From: an uncultured Oscillospiraceae bacterium
GTDB taxonomy: Bacteria; Bacillota; Clostridia; Oscillospirales; Oscillospiraceae
DNA: 27,646 nt
NCBI GenBank assembly: GCA_900763705.1
Contig: CAAFLG010000073.1
Coordinates: forward strand, 1-27,646
Reading direction: 5' to 3'
Positions 22,023 to 27,646 of the stretch are shown piece by piece (within the stretch, counting starts at the first letter, position 1; each line of letters starts with the position of its first letter). A program made the position numbers and the translations under genes. The notes under the pieces are model-generated. The model searched no databases. It was not told the DNA's origin and saw only the letters and a list, made by a program, of their open reading frames with translations.

Positions 22023-23611
22023 AAACGCTCGTCAAAAAGCAGCTGATGGAGATCTTCCGCAGCTACTTTTACAATGCAAAAACGAATGAGCGGCGCTCAA
22101 AGGGCGCGACCGTTGCCTTCATCGTGCTCTTTGCCGCGGTGATGATCGTCGTCATCGGCGGAATGTTCTTCGGGATGAGCTTTGCGCTCTGCGCGCCGCT
22201 CGCGCAGGCAGGGATGAGTTGGCTCTACTTTGCGATCATGAGCCTGATGGCGGTCTTTCTCGGTGCGTTCGGCAGCGTGTTCAACACCTACGCGGGGCTG
22301 TATGCCGCAAAGGACAATGACCTGCTGCTCTCGCTCCCCATCCCGGTGCGCACGCTGATGGCTTCGCGCCTGCTCGGGGTCTATCTCATGGGGTTGATGT
22401 ACTCCGCGGTCGTCATTGTGCCGGCGGTCATCGTCTACTGGATGCGTGTCTCGGCAGCGCCGATGGCGATCCTCAGCGGCGTGCTGCTGACGGTGCTCAT
22501 TTCGGTCTTTGTCCTCACGCTCTCCTGCGCGCTCGGCTGGCTCGTCGCAAAGGTCAGCCGCAAGCTCAAACGCAAGAACTTCATCACGGTCATCATCTCG
22601 CTCGCGGGCATCGCGGTCTATTATTTCTTCGTCTTCAAGGCGCAGACTGCCATGGAAGCGCTCGTCGCCAACGCCGCGCTCTACGGCGAGAAGGTCAAGG
22701 GCGCGGCGCATCCGCTCTATCTCGTCGGCTGTGTCGGAACGGGCGACGGGCGCGCGATGCTGCTCGTCTCGCTCATCGTCGCGGTGCTGTTCGCGCTGAT
22801 GTGGGCGCTGCTCGCGCACAGCTTTTTGAAGCTTTCGACCGCGACGGGCGCGTCGGGACATACTGTCTACCGCGAACGGGCGCTCAAGAGCCAGAGCGCG
22901 GACGCGGCGCTTTTCAAAAAGGAGCTTGCGCGCTTTACGGCCAGCCCGAACTATATGCTCAACTGCGGGCTTGGCATCCTGCTGCTGCCGGTCGCGGGTG
23001 TGGCGCTCGTGATCAAGGGCGGGGAGTTCCTGCCGCTTTTGCAGATGGCCTTCGGCGATCGCGGCGGCTGCGTGGAGGTACTGCTGTGCACGGGCGTGTG
23101 CACCATCGCGGCGATGAACGACATGGCGACGCCCTCTGTTTCGCTCGAGGGGAAAAACCTCTGGCTTGCACAGTCGCTGCCGCTTACGCCGTGGCAGGTA
23201 TTGCGCGCGAAGCTCAAGGTGCAGCTTGCGCTCACGGCGATCCCGGCGCTCGTGCCGCTTGTATGCATGGCTTTCGTGCTGCCGCTCACGCCCGCCCTGC
23301 CGCTCATTTTCGTCACGGCGCTTTCGTACATCGCCTTTTCCGCCTGCCTTGGGCTGACGCTCGGCGTGATGCGGGCGAACCTCACATGGACGAATGAGCT
23401 TGCGCCCATCAAGCAGAGCCTTGCGGTGATGATCGCCATGTTTGGCGGCTGTGCCTACGCGCTAGCGCTTGCGGGGCTGTATCTGCTGCTCGGCTGGCGC
23501 ATCGGCGCGGCTTCATATCTCGCGCTGTTCTCGGCTGCAACGATCGCGGCGGCGCTCGCGCTTCTCAAGTGGCTCAAGACGAAGGGCGTGCAGCGTTTTG
23601 CCGCGCTGTAA
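22016..23611 (+). CDS. ABC-2-type exporter permease subunit
   Basis: A 531-residue membrane subunit with about twelve hydrophobic helices in two halves separated by a cytoplasmic loop (around residues 280-310, RERALKSQSADAALFKKELARF). The N-terminal amphipathic segment (MLKTLVKKQLMEIFRSYFY) and the motif GLYAAKDNDLLLSLPIPVRTLMASRLLGVYL are typical of large single-chain ABC-2 permeases paired with EcsA-type ATPases; the same pattern recurs as EGKNLWLAQSLPLTPWQVLRAKLKVQ in the second half. It overlaps the ATPase gene. What the pump carries is not evident. A strong hairpin terminator follows. Confidence 0.85.
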   Translation: MLKTLVKKQLMEIFRSYFYNAKTNERRSKGATVAFIVLFAAVMIVVIGGMFFGMSFALCAPLAQAGMSWLYFAIMSLMAVFLGAFGSVFNTYAGLYAAKDNDLLLSLPIPVRTLMASRLLGVYLMGLMYSAVVIVPAVIVYWMRVSAAPMAILSGVLLTVLISVFVLTLSCALGWLVAKVSRKLKRKNFITVIISLAGIAVYYFFVFKAQTAMEALVANAALYGEKVKGAAHPLYLVGCVGTGDGRAMLLVSLIVAVLFALMWALLAHSFLKLSTATGASGHTVYRERALKSQSADAALFKKELARFTASPNYMLNCGLGILLLPVAGVALVIKGGEFLPLLQMAFGDRGGCVEVLLCTGVCTIAAMNDMATPSVSLEGKNLWLAQSLPLTPWQVLRAKLKVQLALTAIPALVPLVCMAFVLPLTPALPLIFVTALSYIAFSACLGLTLGVMRANLTWTNELAPIKQSLAVMIAMFGGCAYALALAGLYLLLGWRIGAASYLALFSAATIAAALALLKWLKTKGVQRFAAL

Positions 23612-23625
23612 CGAAGAATAAAGTG

Positions 23626-23661
23626 AAAAGGAGACGGTTCCAAGTCAAACCGTCTCCTTTT
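23626..23661. terminator. Bidirectional terminator between the ABC operon and spoVT
   Basis: A 14-bp stem (23626-23639 with 23648-23661) around an 8-base loop. It has T residues after it on plus and A residues before it, so it can end both the convergent ABC operon and spoVT. Confidence 0.85.
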
Positions 23662-23666
23662 TCGCC

Positions 23667-24209
23667 TCAGCACTCCATGTGCTTGCCGAGAAAGCCCGCA
23701 ATGGCCTGGGCGAGCTTGTATTCCGTTTCACCTGCATTGGTTTCCCCCTCGGTGCCGACAAAGACCACAAGCCCCAGCGCGTCACCCTCGGAAATGATGG
23801 GCGCGGCGATGAGTGCGCAGTAGCGGTCGAGCGACTCGGTGACATAGACGCTGCGCTCGCTCGGCGCGGCGCGGTAGATGCCCCGGTCCTCCATGATCTG
23901 CTCAAGCTGGGGGCTGATGCGCTTACCGATGAGGTCGCGGCGCGCGCTGCCTGCTGCGGCGATGACGCTGTCGCGGTCGGTCACGGCCACGCTCGTGCCG
24001 GTCGACTTGCTCAGTGTTTCGCAAAGCTGCGCGGCAAACTCATCCACGCCGCCCATGAGCGAGTACTTTTTGAAAATGACCTCCCCGTCCTTGCTCGTGT
24101 AGATCTCCAACGGGTCGCCCTCGCGGATACGCATGGTGCGGCGGATCTCCTTGGGGATGACGACACGGCCAAGGTCATCGATCCGCCTGACGATTCCTGT
24201 TGCTTTCAT
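23667..24209 (-). CDS. spoVT: Stage V sporulation protein T, AbrB-type regulator
   Basis: A 180-residue DNA-binding regulator of late forespore genes. The N-terminal swapped-hairpin AbrB domain (residues 1-50) begins MKATGIVRRIDDLGRVVIPKEIRRTMRIREGDPLEI, nearly the family consensus. A GAF-like domain fills residues 56-178 and should sense a small ligand. Length is that of SpoVT (about 178), not the short AbrB. The ribosome site AAAGGAG is 10 bases ahead. In Bacillus this gene is transcribed by sigma G; a fair sigma G-like element lies upstream here. Its presence is the clearest sign that the organism forms spores. Confidence 0.95.
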   Translation of the reverse strand: MKATGIVRRIDDLGRVVIPKEIRRTMRIREGDPLEIYTSKDGEVIFKKYSLMGGVDEFAAQLCETLSKSTGTSVAVTDRDSVIAAAGSARRDLIGKRISPQLEQIMEDRGIYRAAPSERSVYVTESLDRYCALIAAPIISEGDALGLVVFVGTEGETNAGETEYKLAQAIAGFLGKHMEC

Positions 24210-24246
24210 CGATCAAAACTCCTTTTATCGCTTGCTGAACGATGCT

Positions 24247-24276
24247 TAGTCTTTGGAAAAGCCGCCAATTTATCCA
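24247..24276 (-). promoter_or_regulatory. Candidate sigma G-type promoter of spoVT
   Basis: On the minus strand TGGATA (24276-24271), 17 bases, AAGACTA (24253-24247). This compares with TGAATA and CATACTA for sigma G, 5 of 6 and 5 of 7 matches, placed about 38 bases before the start codon. Confidence 0.35.
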
Positions 24277-24486
24277 AAACCGCCGCTGGAAGATTTTTCA
24301 ACGCGCTTTGTTCGGTGGGGCATCGAAAACCTCAACGGCGGTCTTTGCGGTGCGAGTGACTTGGATGATGGTATTGCGCCTATCCTCCGCCATTTGTATT
24401 TGGATCACAAGTCTGCTGATCCGGCGGTCCGGGTCACGCTCCTGCTCGCGCGCAAGATCGTGGTTGAGACCTTGCCTCTGCCGCCT

Positions 24487-25023
24487 TTATTGCTCCTTGG
24501 AAGGCTTTTGGGCAGAAGCGGTTTCTTCCTTTTTGCTTTCCTCAGCAAGATGCTTTTCCAATGCAGATTGCTTGGCGAGAATGGCGTTTACCTTGTCGTA
24601 GAGGTCTTCGATCATGATCTCCGTCTTGAGGTTGACGCGGTAATCGTTCTCCGCGCGGCGGCGGTCCTTTTCCTCCTGCCGGTTCTGGCTCATCATGATG
24701 AGCGGCGCTTGAATGGCCGCGACGCACGAGAGCACGAGGTTCAGCAGAATGAAAGGATAGGGGTCAAAGGCCTTTGCCGCGAGCAGCGTGTTGACGAGCA
24801 TCCAGAGGATCAGCACGCCGGTGAAGGCAAAGATGAACGCCCAGCTGCCCGCGAATTTCGCGATGGCGTCCGCCGCCCGCTGACCGACGGTGTATTTTTC
24901 CTTTTCACCTGCGAGATTTTCGGAAATCTTACTGTCCGCCAGCAGGTTCAGTACCTCTTCGTCCGTCATGTCGTGGCGGATGTCCTTGAGGACTTCTCTC
25001 AAAAGCTTTCTGTTTTCCTTCAT
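24487..25023 (-). CDS. DUF1003 membrane protein
   Basis: A 178-residue protein with a DUF1003 domain. A polar N-terminal part (residues 1-45) is followed by two transmembrane helices (WAFIFAFTGVLILWMLVNTLL and ILLNLVLSCVAAIQAPLIMMS) joined by the conserved FDPYPFILLN turn. The family signature then runs on as NRQEEKDRRRAENDYRVNLKTEIMIEDLY. The rest is a charged coiled coil ending in a Lys/Glu-rich tail. Function unknown. Ribosome site AAAAGGATG stands about 8 bases ahead. It follows the PucR-type gene by 44 bases, with a GC hairpin between them. Confidence 0.9.
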   Translation of the reverse strand: MKENRKLLREVLKDIRHDMTDEEVLNLLADSKISENLAGEKEKYTVGQRAADAIAKFAGSWAFIFAFTGVLILWMLVNTLLAAKAFDPYPFILLNLVLSCVAAIQAPLIMMSQNRQEEKDRRRAENDYRVNLKTEIMIEDLYDKVNAILAKQSALEKHLAEESKKEETASAQKPSKEQ

Positions 25024-25044
25024 AATATCATCCTTTTCTATTTG

Positions 25045-25066
25045 ACCGGCGCGTGCTCGCGCCGGT
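25045..25066. other. GC-rich 9-bp hairpin between the PucR-type and DUF1003 genes
   Basis: ACCGGCGCG pairs with CGCGCCGGT around a 4-base loop. On the minus strand, the direction of both genes, no T-run follows, so it is probably not a full terminator. It may weaken read-through or stabilise the upstream message. Confidence 0.4.
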
Positions 25067-25067
25067 T

Positions 25068-26297
25068 TTATGCTTCATTTTTCGGCGCGCGCAGGAAAAA
25101 GTCCGGCCCTTTCGTCTCAAAGAGAATGAGCGACACGCCGAGCAGCAGGTCTGCGTGCAGGGACGGCTCCTCCAGCGGAATGAGGAAATCCTCCTGCAAG
25201 CGCCGGATGCGGTAAAGCACGGTGTTGCGGTGGGTGTAGAGCGCGTCGCTGGTCTTGATGAGCGAGTGGCAGCAGGTGAGGTAATGGTAGAGCGTTTCGC
25301 AGTACTGCGTGCCCTTTTCGCGGTCGTGAACGGCAAGGCGGCGAAGCTCCGGCGAAACAAGGTCGCCCCGGCCCTCCAGATTTTTCAGCAGCAGCGGTGT
25401 GCGCAGCTGCTGCGCCGAGCAGACGGCTTCGCCGTGGAAGCGCGCATCCCTCATCAGCTCCAGCGCCTCGCGCGCCGTGCGGTAGAGCTGCGGAAGGGTG
25501 AAAAGATCGTCGATCGGCGCGGAGATGAGGATCTTGAGCTGAAATTCCTCCGCAAGCTCGGAAAAGATGTCGCCATCTCCCTCCCGGTGAAGGAAGAGAA
25601 AGACGTCACCCTTATATAAAAAGGGGTGGCTGTCGGGAATCTGCGCTTCCAGTTCCTCCTTTAAGTGCCGCTTTCCCATGTAAGCGCTGTGATAGGTCTC
25701 AAGGTCGATGAGGGCGAAGGCGCGCGGATGAAAGTCCGCAAGATAGGTGCCGGAGGCCTGAAGCTGAAAATGCGCGGCGGAGGAAAATCCGCCGTCCAGC
25801 AGGTGCATGAGAATGTCCTCTGCCGTTTCAAAGAGCTTGTCCTGATGGCTCGCCTCCACAAACATCTGCTTGGAGAGGATGTGCTCCACCAGCTCCCAGG
25901 TCTGCGGCGGGATCTTTTCCAAATGTCCGTCCGTATCCACGCAGATCAGGCAGCCGAGGCGCACGCCCGCGCTGACGAGCGGCGCAAAACGCCGCCGATA
26001 GGGGCTGTCCGCCAGCTGGGCATAGTCCGCCCAACCGGCTGTGAGCATTGGGTTTCTGCTGATGATCGCGCCGACCTCGTAGGAGATCTCGCCGCGGCGC
26101 ACGGCGGTTTCAAAGAGCGCATCGGAAAAGCCGAGCGGCAGGTAATGCGCCGCGATATGAAAGGTGTCATCCAGCACCAGAAGCGGGCAGCCAAGAAGCT
26201 CGCCCGTGCTGACGGTGAGTTTTCCGAGATCGTCCTGCGCAAAGAACTGTTCAAGCAGCGTTTCGGCGCTGCACATTTCCCATGTTGCTTCGCCCAT
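25068..26297 (-). CDS. PucR/CdaR-type transcriptional regulator
   Basis: A 409-residue regulator. The C-terminal end holds the PucR-type helix-turn-helix, SDALYTHRNTVLYRIRRLQEDF, with the RNTV.YR.RR core. Before it is a GGDEF-like CdaR region (about residues 190-330: TYLADFHPRAFALIDLE... and LKILISAPIDDLFTLPQLYRTAREALELM). The N-terminal part resembles a GAF-like sensor (LVSAGVRLGCLICVDTDG). Such proteins activate purine, sugar-diacid or other catabolic genes on binding a metabolite. No such operon is adjacent, so its targets are unknown. I chose ATG 26297 with GGAGG upstream; a TTG at 26333 in frame is an alternative. It has its own promoter and a leader hairpin. Confidence 0.85.
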   Translation of the reverse strand: MGEATWEMCSAETLLEQFFAQDDLGKLTVSTGELLGCPLLVLDDTFHIAAHYLPLGFSDALFETAVRRGEISYEVGAIISRNPMLTAGWADYAQLADSPYRRRFAPLVSAGVRLGCLICVDTDGHLEKIPPQTWELVEHILSKQMFVEASHQDKLFETAEDILMHLLDGGFSSAAHFQLQASGTYLADFHPRAFALIDLETYHSAYMGKRHLKEELEAQIPDSHPFLYKGDVFLFLHREGDGDIFSELAEEFQLKILISAPIDDLFTLPQLYRTAREALELMRDARFHGEAVCSAQQLRTPLLLKNLEGRGDLVSPELRRLAVHDREKGTQYCETLYHYLTCCHSLIKTSDALYTHRNTVLYRIRRLQEDFLIPLEEPSLHADLLLGVSLILFETKGPDFFLRAPKNEA

Positions 26298-26316
26298 GCG
26301 GTATATTCCTCCAATC

Positions 26317-26333
26317 TTGTGCTTTCGGCACAA
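26317..26333 (-). promoter_or_regulatory. Leader hairpin of the PucR-type regulator gene
   Basis: TTGTGC, loop CGAAA, GCACAA on the minus strand, a 6-bp stem. It begins a few bases after the predicted transcription start and ends just before the ribosome site. Confidence 0.4.
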
Positions 26334-26347
26334 TAGATTTCTTTTTT

Positions 26348-26376
26348 ATTGTACCGACAGTTTCTTGCTTTTGCAA
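26348..26376 (-). promoter_or_regulatory. Promoter of the PucR-type regulator gene
   Basis: On the minus strand TTGCAA (26376-26371), 17 bases, TACAAT (26353-26348). Transcription would begin near 26341. Confidence 0.7.
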
Positions 26377-26589
26377 GGGAAAAAGATAAACTGTACAGCA
26401 GAACGAGGAAAGAAGGACGGATAGAGAAAGAAGATGCATATCGTGCATGGAATACCGTGCGCAGGATGAATGTATCTGCTGCCGCGGTTTTGACCGCCGC
26501 AAGTGCTTAATGCTTGTGCGATCGGAACACGCCGCCGCGCTTCCTATATCATTCTAATCTGTCATTTCATCTCGAATGGAGGAATTGTT

Positions 26590-27024
26590 ATGTTACCCAG
26601 CATCTATGGTGAAAACATGTTTGATGACTTCTTTGAGAACGGTTTCTTCGGCGGTCACAGCCCGCTGTTCGGCAAGCACGCAAGAAACCTTATGAAGACC
26701 GATATCCGCGAGACGGACGACGCCAAGGCTTACCGCTTTGCGGTGGAGCTGCCCGGCTTCGAGAAGGACGAGATCCATGTGGACGTGCAGGACGGTTACC
26801 TGACCGTCAGCGCGGAGAAGGGCCTTGACAAGGACGAGGAGGACAAGAAGGGCCGCGTGCTGCGTCAGGAGCGCTACTCCGGCGCCTGCTCCCGCAGCTT
26901 CTACGTCGGCGACGTGAAGCCCGAGGATGTGAAGGCCAAGTACGAGTCCGGCGTGCTGACCGTGCTCATCCCGAAGGAGGAGCCGAAGAAGCTTACCTCC
27001 TCCAGCAAGATCGCCATCGAGTAA
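26590..27024 (+). CDS. Hsp20 small heat-shock protein (alpha-crystallin family)
   Basis: A 144-residue ATP-independent chaperone. A short aromatic N-terminal region (FDDFFENGFFGG) leads into the alpha-crystallin domain (about residues 38-130), with MKTDIRETDDAKAYRFAVELPGFEKDEIHVDV and the family hallmark YESGVLTVLIPK. The C-terminal tail has the I-x-I assembly motif (KIAIE). Length is normal. I chose ATG 26590, 6 bases after GGAGGAATT, not the earlier in-frame start at 26503. The 290-base divergent region before it shows no HrcA (CIRCE) element and only a lone CtsR-like half-site (TTTGACC at 26489-26495), so its heat-shock control is unclear. Confidence 0.94.
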   Translation: MLPSIYGENMFDDFFENGFFGGHSPLFGKHARNLMKTDIRETDDAKAYRFAVELPGFEKDEIHVDVQDGYLTVSAEKGLDKDEEDKKGRVLRQERYSGACSRSFYVGDVKPEDVKAKYESGVLTVLIPKEEPKKLTSSSKIAIE

Positions 27025-27032
27025 GTCAATAG

Positions 27033-27077
27033 AAAAGGCGGCCTGCCTTCCACAACAGGAAAGGCAGACCGCCTTTT
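27033..27077 (+). terminator. Intrinsic terminator of the hsp20 gene
   Basis: Stem AAAAGGCGG (27033-27041) with CCGCCTTTT (27069-27077), one mismatch, then CTGCCTT (27043-27049) with AAGGCAG (27061-27067), and an 11-base loop. One more T follows. Confidence 0.85.
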
Positions 27078-27134
27078 TCGCATCGAAAAGATATTATGAC
27101 GGAAAGTCTTTTAGAAACACAGGAGGTGAGCGCC

Positions 27135-27646
27135 GTGGTGGGAACAGATCTCCGTTTAAGACGGCATCTGACGTCTTTTCAGCTCATGATCCTCGGCTTT
27201 GCAGGCGTGATCCTGCTGGGGGCGTTGGTGCTGATGCTGCCTATCGCCACAGTAGAGCGGGTCTGGACGCCGTTTCATGAGGCACTGTTCACCTCCACTT
27301 CCGCTGTCTGCGTGACGGGGCTGGTGGTGCAGGATACCGGCAGTTACTGGTCTGCCTTCGGGCAGACCGTCATCTTGCTGCTGATCCAGATCGGCGGGCT
27401 GGGCGTGATCACCGGTGCGGTGACCTTCCTGATGCTCGCCGGACGGAACATCACGCTCAAGGAGCGCAGCGCCATGCAGGACGCCATCTCCGCCCCTGCG
27501 GTGGGCGGCATCGTGCGCCTGACGAGATTTATCCTCAAGGGGACCTTTCTGGTCGAGCTGCTGGGCGCGCTGGCGCTGCTGCCAGCCTTTTGCCGGGACT
27601 ATGGACTGCGGGGCGTATGGATGTCCGTTTTCCATTCCGTTTCCGC
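27135..27646 (+). CDS. TrkH/KtrB-type potassium uptake protein (partial, 3' end cut)
   Basis: The first 170 codons of a cation transporter of the Trk/Ktr family, running off the right edge. After a basic start (LRLRRHLTSFQLMILGFAG) come a first helix and P-loop: FTSTSAVCVTGLVVQDTGSYWSAFGQ, with the selectivity-loop glycine in VCVTGL. The LLLIQIGGLGVITGAVTFLML segment that follows is typical of KtrB/TrkH repeats. I start it at GTG 27135, 8 bases after a perfect AGGAGG (27121-27126). An in-frame ATG at 27096 would add 13 residues but has a poor ribosome site. The partner regulator (KtrA/TrkA) would be expected next to it, outside this window. Confidence 0.85.
   Translation, partial: MVGTDLRLRRHLTSFQLMILGFAGVILLGALVLMLPIATVERVWTPFHEALFTSTSAVCVTGLVVQDTGSYWSAFGQTVILLLIQIGGLGVITGAVTFLMLAGRNITLKERSAMQDAISAPAVGGIVRLTRFILKGTFLVELLGALALLPAFCRDYGLRGVWMSVFHSVS

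Noticed and set aside
26484..26520. CtsR or HrcA operator before hsp20
   Set aside because: TTTGACC occurs once with no second copy at the required spacing, and AAGTGCTTAA resembles only half of a CIRCE element.

Overview
The window reads as ordinary chromosome from a GC-rich, spore-forming member of the Clostridia. An Oscillospiraceae-type gut anaerobe is my best guess. Support for this: spoVT is intact, many products are typical Firmicutes families (DUF3343, DUF4349, DUF1653, DUF6512, SpoVT, MtaB), the Shine-Dalgarno sequences are strong (GGAGG/AGGAGG), and genes are tightly packed with short U-tailed hairpin terminators. I see no phage, IS element, CRISPR array, rRNA or tRNA gene. The right edge cuts a TrkH/KtrB-type potassium transporter gene. 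The left edge falls 7 bases before a complete gene.

Region by region. (1) 8-2882: a selenium/sulfur trafficking block. It holds an EF2568-type cysteine desulfurase/selenocysteine lyase-like enzyme, a translationally coupled DUF3343 putative Se/S carrier, then from its own promoter a YedE-type putative selenium transporter and a coupled TusA-like protein, closed by a strong terminator. (2) 2885-5089 (minus): a YgjP-type metalloprotease with a DUF1653 protein, and a uracil permease. (3) 5530-7873 (plus): an acidic amino-acid symporter and an EamA transporter. (4) 7905-10442 (minus): a second, NifS/IscS-type cysteine desulfurase followed by a MATE efflux pump. (5) 10565-14771 (plus): mtaB, yfbR, a DUF4349 lipoprotein, a UlaG-like metallo-hydrolase and a DUF6512 membrane protein. 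(6) 14772-15302: 531 bases without a convincing gene, holding a cluster of DnaA boxes, AT-rich direct repeats, a Spo0A-box-like heptamer and hairpins. (7) 15303-19469 (minus): polA-rimI-tsaD. (8) 19705-23611 (plus): an AzgA-type purine permease, then an ABC exporter pair. (9) 23667-26297 (minus): spoVT, a DUF1003 membrane protein and a PucR/CdaR-type regulator. (10) 26590-end (plus): a small heat-shock protein and the start of the potassium transporter.

How the genes connect. Two themes recur. One is chalcogen handling: two different PLP cysteine desulfurases, a DUF3343 carrier, YedE and TusA. The other is modification of tRNA position 37: TsaD makes t6A, and MtaB, a radical-SAM Fe-S enzyme, methylthiolates it. 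The nifS-like gene and mtaB fire divergently from promoters whose -10 boxes overlap. Nucleobase and nucleotide salvage also recurs (uracil permease, purine permease, YfbR 5'-nucleotidase).

Nothing here is a wholly new multi-gene system that I can defend. The two items most worth following up are the selenium block in its compact, TusA-only form and the DnaA-box cluster next to tsaD.
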